A stretch of DNA of 6,302 nt from positions 1-6,302 of the forward strand of contig CANBZE010000120.1 of NCBI GenBank assembly GCA_947373775.1, written 5' to 3'. Shown in pieces: positions 1-5,536 of this stretch. Numbering within the stretch: the first letter of the stretch is position 1; the number at the start of each line of letters is the position of its first letter. Origin of the DNA: Alphaproteobacteria bacterium (lineage in GTDB: Bacteria > Pseudomonadota > Alphaproteobacteria > Micropepsales > Micropepsaceae). Below the pieces are notes generated by a model. That model saw only the letters and a program-made list of their open reading frames with translations. It was not told the origin of the DNA and did not search any database. The position numbers and the translations under genes were made by a program.

Positions 1-699
1 TTTGGCGGTATAGCCACCATCCACCGGCAACACCGTGCCGGTGATGAATCCGGCACCCTCCGAGCACAGGAACACCACCGCGCCGCCGATCTCCTGCGGC
101 TTGCCCCAGCGGCCCTGCGGCGTGCGGTCGATGATGGCTTGGCTGCGCGCGGCATCGGCGCGGGCGCCTTCGGTCAGCGCCGTTTCCACCCAGCCCGGAG
201 CTATCGCGTTGACGCGGATGGTGGGCGCCCAGGCCACTGCCAGCGCCTTGGTCAGCTGCGCCACCCCGCCCTTGGAGGCGGTATAGGCCGGCACCAGCGC
301 GCCGCCGAAGAAGGACCAGACCGAGGCGGTGTTGACGATCGCCCCGCCGGATTTTTCCAGCAGCGGCTTTGCAGCCATGCACATGCGCATGGTGCCGGTG
401 AGATTGACGTCGATCACCTGCTGGAAGCCGGCAATGGTAAACTCCTTGCCGTCGCGCAGGATGATGCCGGCGCAGTTCACCAGCGCGTCGAGTTGCTTGA
501 ACTTGCCGATGCAGGCAGCGACTTCGGCATCGCTGGTGACATCCAGCTGCACCGCCCCCAGATGGTCGCGCCTGGGCACGCCAGAGATCTCCTCCGCCGT
601 CAGACCGGTGACGGTGACGGCGTAGCCCGCCGCCAGCATCGCCTCGGCGATGCCGAACCCGATGCCCCGCGCTCCGCCGGTGATGAGTGCCTGTTTCAT
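1..699 (-). CDS. SDR family oxidoreductase (classical short-chain dehydrogenase), 3' end cut by window edge
   Basis: This is a cytoplasmic NAD(P)-dependent oxidoreductase of the classical SDR family, which typically interconverts an alcohol and a ketone. I translated it by hand from the reverse strand; 233 codons are visible. The Rossmann motif TGGARGIG lies at residues 7-14, NCAG at 75-78 and the structural Asn at 99. The catalytic Ser is S126, followed by the YTASK motif with Y139 and K143, then RVNAIAPGW at 162-170. The visible part ends in LPVDGGYTAK, the usual SDR C-terminus, so only the stop and perhaps a few residues are missing. The position after strand beta2 (VTVTGLT, 28-34) has neither the Asp typical of NAD users nor an obvious Arg for NADP, so cofactor preference is open. 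The start ATG at 699-697 overlaps the stop of the upstream quinoprotein gene (ATGA), with AAGG seven bases upstream. It is probably translated by coupling in that operon. Substrate is unknown. Confidence 0.93.
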   Translation of the reverse strand, partial: MKQALITGGARGIGFGIAEAMLAAGYAVTVTGLTAEEISGVPRRDHLGAVQLDVTSDAEVAACIGKFKQLDALVNCAGIILRDGKEFTIAGFQQVIDVNLTGTMRMCMAAKPLLEKSGGAIVNTASVWSFFGGALVPAYTASKGGVAQLTKALAVAWAPTIRVNAIAPGWVETALTEGARADAARSQAIIDRTPQGRWGKPQEIGGAVVFLCSEGAGFITGTVLPVDGGYTAK

Positions 700-2750
700 C
701 GTGTTACCTTAGCGGGTAAGGCGAAGGCGACATAGGCGGCGCCCTGCGGGGATTTCTTGTCGCGCGCATTGTCGGTCTGGATCAGCACATACTGCTTGCC
801 GCCGGCCATATAGGTGATGGGGGTGGCGTTACCGGCATAAGGCAGCTGGGCCTGCCATAATAGCGCGCCATTGCGCGGATCGAAGGCGCGGATTTTCTTG
901 TCATACAGGGTGGCGGCGATGAACAGCACCCCGCCCTTCGTCAGGATGGGGCCGCCGTAATTTTCCGAACCCGTGCTCTTGTCGGCCAGCGCGGGATATT
1001 CGCCCAGCGGAATGCGCCAGACATATGTGCCGCTATTGAGATCGATGGCGCTCAAAGTGCCCCAGGGCGGCGTCACCGCGGGATAACCATCGGAATCCAG
1101 GAATTTGCGATAGCCGGTGAAGCGATAGGCCGGGCGATTGTCGGCGGCGGGCTTCGCCGCCAGTTCACGATCCTCGCCGCTGCGCACGAAGGTCAGTAGA
1201 GACGCGAGATTGTCACCCTGCAGCGTGAAGGCGGGCATGCGGCCGCGTCCCGAATGGACCACCTCGGTCATTTGTTCCGCCGTCAGTTTGGAATCCACCA
1301 GCGATGGAAAGGCCGGCGGCGCACCCTTGCGGTCGGGACCGTGGCAGGCGGCGCAATTGTCCTGGTACAGCCGCGCGCCCACGCCGCTTGCGGCACTGCT
1401 CTCCACCAGCCCCCCGGTCCAGGCCATTTCATTGGCATTGAGATACAGGATGCCGTTCGCCGACGCCTGACCGCCCCATTCCGCCCCGCCGTCAAAACCG
1501 GGAAAGGCCAAGGTCTGTTTTCCCAGCCGCATATGCGGAAATGGCCCATCATTGGCGAAGCTGCGGAACTGCTCCAGCGCCCACTTGCGCGCTTCCGGCG
1601 TGCGGTTGGTCAGCAGACCTTCGCTCAGATGCTGGCGGGCATAAGGCGCGGGCAAGGACGGCACCGGCTGGGTGGATGAAAGTTTTTCCAGTTCGCTTTG
1701 CAGTACCGGCATTTCCGTCACCGGAAACAGCGGCTTGCCGGTGATCCTGTCCAGAACAAACAGGTAACCCTGCTTGGTCGCCTGGGCGACCGCCTCGATG
1801 CGCTTGCCGTTATGCGTCACTATCAGCAGCACCGGTGGCGAAGGAAAATCCCGGTCGGCAACGTCGTGATGCGCACCCTGGAAATGCCAGAGCAATTTCC
1901 CCGTGCGCGCATCCAGAGCGAGAAGACTGTTGGCATAGAGATTATCGCCGGTGCGGTCGGCGCCATAAAAATCGCTGACCGCCGAGCCGGTGGGCGCGAA
2001 AACGATGCCGCGCTTTTCGTCCAGCACCATGCCGGGCCAGGCATTGGCGCCACCACCGGTCTTCCAATAGTCCGCCGGCCAGCTTTCGTAACCCGGCTCG
2101 CCCGGATGGGGGATGGTGTGGAAGCTCCAGCGCAGCTTGCCGCTATGCACGTCAAAGGCGCGGATGTCACCGGGCGCGGCCGGCGCGCTTTCGGCGGTGC
2201 GGAAACCCATGATGATCATGTCGCGCCAGATGGCGCCGGGCGCGGTCAGCGCCAGGCTGATCTTGTCCACGTCGCGGTCCAGCCCGGCGCGCAAATCGAT
2301 GCGGCCTGCCTCGCCGAAATCAGCCAGCGGCTTTCCGGTGGCCGGCTCCAGCGCATACAAATACGTGCCGGCCGCCGCGAACAGCCGCCGCTTTTTTCCC
2401 TTGCGCCAAAAGCTGACGCCGCGCTGCGGCCCGCCCGCCTTCACTCCGGAATGGAAACGCCACTTCAGTTTTCCCGTGGCGCCGTCCAGCGCGATGGTGT
2501 CCAGGCTGGGGGTATAGGCATAGACCACCCCGTCCACCGCCAAAGGATGGGTCTGGGGATCACCCATCTCGGCCGTATCGAAGCGCCAGGCCTGTTCCAG
2601 CTTGCCGACATTGGCGCGAGTGATCTGCGCCAGGCTGGAAAAGCGCCGCCCACCCTCGCCGCCATAGACCGCCCAGTCGGCGCCCTGGCCGAACGCGGGC
2701 GCAGCAAAGGCCAGCAACGCCAATACCCATATTGTCTTGTTGTTTGTCAT
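696..2750 (-). CDS. Periplasmic PQQ-dependent dehydrogenase (quinohaemoprotein) with an internal cytochrome c domain
   Basis: This 684-residue enzyme probably oxidises a sugar or alcohol in the periplasm using PQQ and passes electrons to its own c-type haem. Residues 1-21 form a signal peptide (Lys5, hydrophobic core 7-20, likely cleavage after AFG). Propeller repeats run from about 25 to 440, with typical LDARTGKLLWHFQ-type segments. HHDVADRD (294-301) and K326 sit where the catalytic Asp/Lys pair of membrane glucose dehydrogenase is found; the D299-K326 spacing of 27 matches my recollection of E. coli Gcd. Residues about 455-525 are a cytochrome c domain: CAACH at 466-470 and a probable distal Met ligand M505 in GRMPAF. 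Propeller repeats then resume (561-660), so the haem domain is inserted rather than C-terminal. The only cysteines are the two haem ones, so the vicinal disulfide of methanol/ethanol dehydrogenases is absent. Gcd-type N-terminal membrane helices are also absent. The start is supported by the signal peptide, but its ribosome-binding site is weak (AGGA 14 bases away). Substrate is unknown. Confidence 0.93.
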   Translation of the reverse strand: MTNNKTIWVLALLAFAAPAFGQGADWAVYGGEGGRRFSSLAQITRANVGKLEQAWRFDTAEMGDPQTHPLAVDGVVYAYTPSLDTIALDGATGKLKWRFHSGVKAGGPQRGVSFWRKGKKRRLFAAAGTYLYALEPATGKPLADFGEAGRIDLRAGLDRDVDKISLALTAPGAIWRDMIIMGFRTAESAPAAPGDIRAFDVHSGKLRWSFHTIPHPGEPGYESWPADYWKTGGGANAWPGMVLDEKRGIVFAPTGSAVSDFYGADRTGDNLYANSLLALDARTGKLLWHFQGAHHDVADRDFPSPPVLLIVTHNGKRIEAVAQATKQGYLFVLDRITGKPLFPVTEMPVLQSELEKLSSTQPVPSLPAPYARQHLSEGLLTNRTPEARKWALEQFRSFANDGPFPHMRLGKQTLAFPGFDGGAEWGGQASANGILYLNANEMAWTGGLVESSAASGVGARLYQDNCAACHGPDRKGAPPAFPSLVDSKLTAEQMTEVVHSGRGRMPAFTLQGDNLASLLTFVRSGEDRELAAKPAADNRPAYRFTGYRKFLDSDGYPAVTPPWGTLSAIDLNSGTYVWRIPLGEYPALADKSTGSENYGGPILTKGGVLFIAATLYDKKIRAFDPRNGALLWQAQLPYAGNATPITYMAGGKQYVLIQTDNARDKKSPQGAAYVAFALPAKVTR
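700..711 (-). promoter_or_regulatory. Ribosome-binding site of the SDR gene inside the quinoprotein 3' end
   Basis: Read on the minus strand this is TAAGGTAACACG directly before the SDR ATG. AAGG lies seven bases from the start codon, which is good Shine-Dalgarno spacing. It falls within the last codons of the quinoprotein gene, whose TGA shares two bases with the SDR ATG. Termination and reinitiation at this point would keep the two products in proportion. Confidence 0.6.
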
Positions 2751-2800
2751 GCTGTGCGAAACAATCCTGCCCGGGCGACACGATAACAGAGGGGCCCCGC
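2751..2800. promoter_or_regulatory. 50-bp divergent intergenic region with control signals for both operons
   Basis: The quinoprotein gene leaves leftward and the metallopeptidase gene rightward from this gap. Both promoters must therefore overlap each other or reach into the opposite gene. I see no convincing -35/-10 pair on either strand. The gap contains two perfect 8-bp palindromes, GCCCGGGC at 2769-2776 and GGGGCCCC at 2791-2798; in sequence this GC-rich they may be chance. The tight divergent layout suggests shared regulation of the two operons, but no regulator gene is visible in the window. Confidence 0.45.
2788..2794 (+). promoter_or_regulatory. Ribosome-binding site that fixes the GTG start of the M81 gene
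   Basis: AGAGGGG lies six bases before GTG 2801. The frame is also open back to a TTG at 2732, but that would add a cysteine-rich stretch (SCCLSCC) that overlaps the divergent gene and has no family counterpart that I know. The GTG start places the conserved GIFHETHSF motif at residues 8-16, as expected for an M81 N-terminus. Confidence 0.65.
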
Positions 2801-4279
2801 GTGACCAAAATCCTGCTGGCGGGCATCTTCCACGAGACCCACAGCTTCACCGACGATCGCACCACCTTGGGCGATTTCATGATCCATCGCGGCCAGGACC
2901 TGCTGTACCGCATCGGCGACGGCTCGCAGGTGGACGGCTTCCTGGCCACCGCCAGGCGCCTGGGCTGGGAGGTGATCCCCACCGCCAACTACCTGTGCGG
3001 CGCTTCCGGCATGGTCGAGCATGCGGTGTTCGAGTGGTTCTGGCAGGACGTGGAGCCGGTGCTGCGGGCCCGCGCGCACGAACTGGACGGCATCTTCCTG
3101 TCGCTGCATGGCGCCATGGTCACCACGCAGCTGGAAGACGTGGACGGCGACCTGTTGAAGCGCATCCGCGCCATTCCCGGCGCGGAGAATCTGCCCATCT
3201 TCGGGGTCTATGACCTGCACGCCACCCTGACCCAGGAGATGGGCGCCCTGTCCGACGGTCTGGTCTGCTACCAGTTGTGCCCGCATGACGACACCTATGA
3301 AAGCGCGGTGCGTGCCACCGAGCTGTTGGCCCGCTGCCTGGAAACCGGCATCCGCCCGCGCCAGCATGTGCTGGTGACCAACATCGTGTGGCCGCCCACC
3401 GGCACGGGCACCCGCGACGGCGCCATGCATGCGCTGGAGGAAGCTGCCCGGCGCATGGAGCGCGATATTCCCGGCGTGCTGGCGGTCAATGTGGTCGGTG
3501 GCTATGCCTATTCCGACGTGCGCGACGCCGGCGTCGCCTTCGGCATCATCACCGAAGGCGATGATGAGGCGGCCAAAGCGGCGTTGCGCGAACTGGAGCA
3601 GATTGCCTGGACACGGCGCGAAGAAGGCATCCCGAAGGAACACGACCTGGACGACGTGGTACGCAGCTTTGTGCCGCGCGGGCATGGCCCGGTGCTGCTG
3701 GTGGAACCGGCCGACAATATCGGCGGCGGCGGGCCTGGCGATTGCACTGATGTGCTGCGGGCGCTGGTCAAATACGATGTCGCGGGCTCGGGCGTGATCA
3801 TCGCCGACGCCGCGGCGGTGGCGGCGCTCAAGTCCGTGCCCATCGGCGGGCGCATCACCTTGCCCATCGGCGGCAAGGGCAGCCGGCTGGACCTGGGACC
3901 GCTGACCTTGGAAGTCGAGCTGGTATCGCGCAGCGACGGGCGCTTTGAACTGGAAGACCGGCAAAGCCAGATGGTGGTGCTGGGCAGCAACGTCAGCATG
4001 GGCGACAGCGCCGTGGTGCGTCATGGCGGGGTCACCGTCCTGCTCACCAGCAAGCGGCTGGCGCCGATGGACCTGGGGCAATGGCGCAGCCAGGGGATCG
4101 ATCCGGAAAAGCTCAGCATGATCGGCATCAAGGCCGCCGTGGGGCACCGGCGCGCCTATGATCCCATCGCGGCGGCCAGCTTCACCGTATCCACGGCGGG
4201 GCCCTGCACGTCGGACCTTGCCCGCCTGCCCTACAAAAGACTGCGACGACCCGTTTTCCCGCTGGATGCGATGCACTAA
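2801..4279 (+). CDS. M81 family metallopeptidase (MlrC-like)
   Basis: This is a predicted zinc-dependent hydrolase of 492 residues, the usual size for the M81/MlrC family. MlrC of sphingomonads cleaves linearised microcystin fragments, but most relatives have no known substrate. Conserved blocks in order: GIFHETHSF (8-16), SLHGAM (101-106), YDLHATLT (137-144), CPHDDTYESA (160-169), EPADNIGGGGPGD (302-314) and a C-terminal block from GIKAAVGHRRAYDP (442-455) to RLPYKRLRRPVFPLD (475-489). D138, H140 and H162 are the likely zinc ligands. Their 2- and 22-residue spacing equals that of D167/H169/H191 reported for MlrC, as I recall it. There is no signal peptide, so it acts in the cytoplasm. The GTG start is chosen on the strength of its ribosome-binding site. 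It heads an operon with two membrane-protein genes, and no mlrA, mlrB or mlrD is visible. A role in degrading a peptide, amide or cyclic amide is possible; microcystin is unlikely on this context. Confidence 0.93.
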   Translation: MTKILLAGIFHETHSFTDDRTTLGDFMIHRGQDLLYRIGDGSQVDGFLATARRLGWEVIPTANYLCGASGMVEHAVFEWFWQDVEPVLRARAHELDGIFLSLHGAMVTTQLEDVDGDLLKRIRAIPGAENLPIFGVYDLHATLTQEMGALSDGLVCYQLCPHDDTYESAVRATELLARCLETGIRPRQHVLVTNIVWPPTGTGTRDGAMHALEEAARRMERDIPGVLAVNVVGGYAYSDVRDAGVAFGIITEGDDEAAKAALRELEQIAWTRREEGIPKEHDLDDVVRSFVPRGHGPVLLVEPADNIGGGGPGDCTDVLRALVKYDVAGSGVIIADAAAVAALKSVPIGGRITLPIGGKGSRLDLGPLTLEVELVSRSDGRFELEDRQSQMVVLGSNVSMGDSAVVRHGGVTVLLTSKRLAPMDLGQWRSQGIDPEKLSMIGIKAAVGHRRAYDPIAAASFTVSTAGPCTSDLARLPYKRLRRPVFPLDAMH

Positions 4280-4288
4280 GGTCACACG

Positions 4289-4483
4289 ATGTTGGAAGCC
4301 CGCATCGATGCCATCGTGATACTCGGCGGGCTCATTGCCTGGGCCGGAATCTTCGTGGCATCGTCGCAGGGCAAACTGCACGTCAGCAGTCTTGTCAGCG
4401 ACGGGCTTCTGGCCGTTTTGGCGCTTCTGATTGCGTACCGGCTTTGGCGCGTTTACCGCCGCTGGAGCCACAAGGGTGCCTGA
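4289..4483 (+). CDS. Small two-helix membrane protein, unknown function
   Basis: I do not recognise this 64-residue protein. Two hydrophobic helices are evident, about residues 7-24 and 37-52, joined by a short polar loop (SSQGKLHVSS). The tail (RLWRVYRRWSHKG) is strongly basic, so by the positive-inside rule both ends should face the cytoplasm. It starts nine bases after the metallopeptidase stop. The stop region itself supplies the ribosome-binding site (TAAGGT at 4277-4282, six bases from ATG). Its last eight bases overlap the start of the next gene, which strengthens the case that it is translated. It could be a partner or assembly subunit of the membrane protein that follows; that is inference from position. 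Confidence 0.75.
   Translation: MLEARIDAIVILGGLIAWAGIFVASSQGKLHVSSLVSDGLLAVLALLIAYRLWRVYRRWSHKGA
4463..4466 (+). promoter_or_regulatory. Ribosome-binding site selecting GTG 4476 for the polytopic membrane protein
   Basis: GGAG lies nine bases before GTG 4476. The frame is also open back to a TTG at 4431, which would overlap the small gene by more than 50 bases. The GTG gives a conventional 8-base overlap and puts the first transmembrane helix at residue 17. Confidence 0.45.
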
Positions 4484-5219
4484 GACAACGCGGTTCGCGC
4501 CCTACCACGCATGGGACCGGGCATTCTTCCTGACCTTTGTCGCCCTGTCCTGGATCGCCATCGTCATGGGATTTGGCCCTGAACTTCATGGGCAGCTTAA
4601 GGGGCGGGCGCCCTTTCCGCCCCTGATCGTGCATGTCCATGCGGTGGTCTTTACGGGGTGGATGATCCTGTTCACGGCGCAGATCTGGCTGATCCGCTCG
4701 CGGCGCACCGGCATCCACCGCAAGCTGGGCCTGGTCGCAGTGGCACTGGTGCCTGTCATGGTCGTCCTGGGTGTGGCGGCAACCCTGGTCAGCCGCGGGC
4801 TGCGCTTCGAAGCGGGACGAACCGACATGCTGGTCTTCATGATCGTGCCGCTGACGGACATGGTGCTATTTCCCAGCTTCGCCATTCCCGGGCTGTTGCT
4901 GCGGAAAGATTCGGCCGCACACAAACGGCTGATAATGCTGGCGACGATCATGCTGTTGCCGGCCGCGTTCGGACGCTGGATCGGCCCCTGGATCATCGTC
5001 CATTGGGGCGACGGCTTCCTGGGATTCATGGCTCAGTCCTATCTGGGCCCCGACGTCATGATCCTGGCGGCGATTGTCTATGACCGCATGACGCGCGGCC
5101 GCGTGCATCCGGTCTATTGGATCGCCGCGCCCTGGATATTGGCGGTGCAAGCGATCACGTCCGCGATCTATCATTGGTCCGGCTGGATGCCGCTGGCGAT
5201 ACGCATGATCGGTCACTGA
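4476..5219 (+). CDS. Polytopic (about seven-helix) membrane protein with conserved-looking histidines, unknown function
   Basis: This is a 247-residue inner-membrane protein counted from the GTG start. Hydrophobic segments lie near residues 17-35, 50-73, 84-104, 117-141, 150-171, 185-202 and 211-232. The second helix carries VHVHAVVFTGW (H53, H55) and ends in IRSRRTG, followed by IHRKLGL (H81). A similar AHKRLIML (H149) opens helix five. I recall unnamed bacterial membrane proteins with the same His-rich helix two, HRxLG and HKRLM pattern, loosely like DUF2306 or cytochrome b561-type helical proteins. Histidines at helix ends could bind haem or metal, but this is not shown. It overlaps the preceding small gene by eight bases and is the last gene of the operon. 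Possible roles include electron transfer or transport linked to the upstream hydrolase; nothing in the sequence decides this. Confidence 0.85.
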   Translation: MPETTRFAPYHAWDRAFFLTFVALSWIAIVMGFGPELHGQLKGRAPFPPLIVHVHAVVFTGWMILFTAQIWLIRSRRTGIHRKLGLVAVALVPVMVVLGVAATLVSRGLRFEAGRTDMLVFMIVPLTDMVLFPSFAIPGLLLRKDSAAHKRLIMLATIMLLPAAFGRWIGPWIIVHWGDGFLGFMAQSYLGPDVMILAAIVYDRMTRGRVHPVYWIAAPWILAVQAITSAIYHWSGWMPLAIRMIGH

Positions 5220-5235
5220 GTGCTGGAAAGAGTGG

Positions 5236-5261
5236 TGGTGCAGGCAGTCAGGTGCCCACCA
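5236..5261 (+). terminator. Candidate 3' hairpin of the M81 operon
   Basis: TGGTG (5236-5240) pairs with CACCA (5257-5261) and GGCA (5243-5246) with TGCC (5253-5256). This gives nine base pairs with a two-base CA bulge and a six-base loop. It begins 17 bases after the stop of the last operon gene. No run of T follows, so it is not a standard intrinsic terminator; it could stabilise the 3' end or act with Rho. Confidence 0.3.
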
Positions 5262-5286
5262 GTCTCTGAGCCGATGCCGAGAAAAT

Positions 5287-5392
5287 ACAGGGAAAAATCA
5301 CAAAAGTAGCGGAAAATCACCCTCCTCAATGCATTTTGAGCCATAAATACCAGCCTTTTCGGCGTTTTTTCCTGTAGCAACTAACAGGGAAA
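5287..5392. repeat. Short direct and inverted repeats in the AT-rich spacer
   Basis: ACAGGGAAA occurs at 5287-5295 and 5384-5392. The second copy also forms an imperfect inverted repeat with TTTCCTGT at 5367-5374 (one extra G). GGAAAAATCAC (5291-5301) is repeated as GGAAAATCAC (5311-5320), starting 20 bases later. These could be binding sites for a recombinase or regulator, or decayed repeats. Function is not known. Confidence 0.35.
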
Positions 5393-5402
5393 CTCGCCAT
5401 CG

Positions 5403-5430
5403 ATATCAGCGAATTGTGGAGAAATATCAG
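5403..5430. repeat. Paired ATATCAG direct repeats, 21-bp period
   Basis: ATATCAG occurs at 5403-5409 and again at 5424-5430. The start-to-start distance is 21 bases, two turns of the helix, so a dimeric protein could contact both on the same face. The motif is short and chance is a real possibility. Confidence 0.3.
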
Positions 5431-5490
5431 GGTAGTTTCGTCCCCTAAATGCGCCGGCCGCGAGTGTTTAATAAATCCATTCCACTCGCC

Positions 5491-5530
5491 TCTCCCAAGG
5501 CTAAATTTGAGCCGTTGGACTCCCGGGAGA
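5491..5530 (+). promoter_or_regulatory. Leader hairpin able to mask the ribosome-binding site of the gene at 5537
   Basis: CCAAGGCT (5495-5502) can pair with AGCC (5510-5513) plus TTGG (5515-5518), with G5514 bulged and a seven-base loop. In an alternative fold, TCTCCC (5491-5496) pairs with GGGAGA (5525-5530), which is the Shine-Dalgarno sequence of the next gene, six bases from its ATG. A second CTCCC (5520-5524) directly abuts it, making the palindrome CTCCCGGGAG. Switching between these folds could control translation; this is inference from base pairing only. Confidence 0.35.
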
Positions 5531-5536
5531 CCGAAA

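Larger units (their letters stand above)
5220..5536. other. 317-bp AT-richer intergenic region marking a composition boundary
   Basis: No gene is supported here. Hand count gives about 45% GC for 5281-5520, against up to 70% in lines of the operon to the left. The region holds a bulged hairpin near the operon end, several short direct repeats, and a hairpin next to the following ribosome-binding site. No convincing promoter was found for the gene at 5537, although one must lie here or further upstream. The change in composition and the type of gene that follows suggest the edge of acquired DNA. I see no integrase, tRNA or clear attachment core. Confidence 0.7.

Noticed and set aside
139..735. 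198-codon plus-strand frame over the SDR gene
   Set aside because: The opposite strand has every classical SDR motif; this is a shadow frame.
1698..2786. 362-codon frame antisense to the quinoprotein gene
   Set aside because: It lies opposite clear propeller motifs and the signal peptide, and its product is Arg/Ala/Gly-rich without recognisable domains.
2769..2798. GCCCGGGC and GGGGCCCC palindromes as operators
   Set aside because: 8-bp GC palindromes are expected by chance at this base composition; no regulator or repeated copy supports them.
2801..4279. Naming the M81 gene mlrC with a role in microcystin degradation
   Set aside because: Family motifs match, but M81 enzymes are widespread and no mlrA, mlrB or mlrD lies nearby in the window.
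2747..4471. Very long open frame (574 codons) antisense to the M81 gene
   Set aside because: It mirrors a strongly supported gene in GC-rich DNA, where antisense frames stay open by codon bias. Its product is low-complexity His/Gln/Gly/Ala-rich with no family motif.
5353..5370. Intrinsic terminator GCC-TTTTC-GGC-G-TTTTTT
   Set aside because: It has a T6 run, but the stem is only three base pairs, too weak to call with confidence; it also lies over 130 bases past the operon end.
5467..5474. TTTAATAA as a -10 element for the gene at 5537
   Set aside because: No acceptable -35 sequence is found 16-18 bases upstream; the spacer is AT-rich enough for chance matches.
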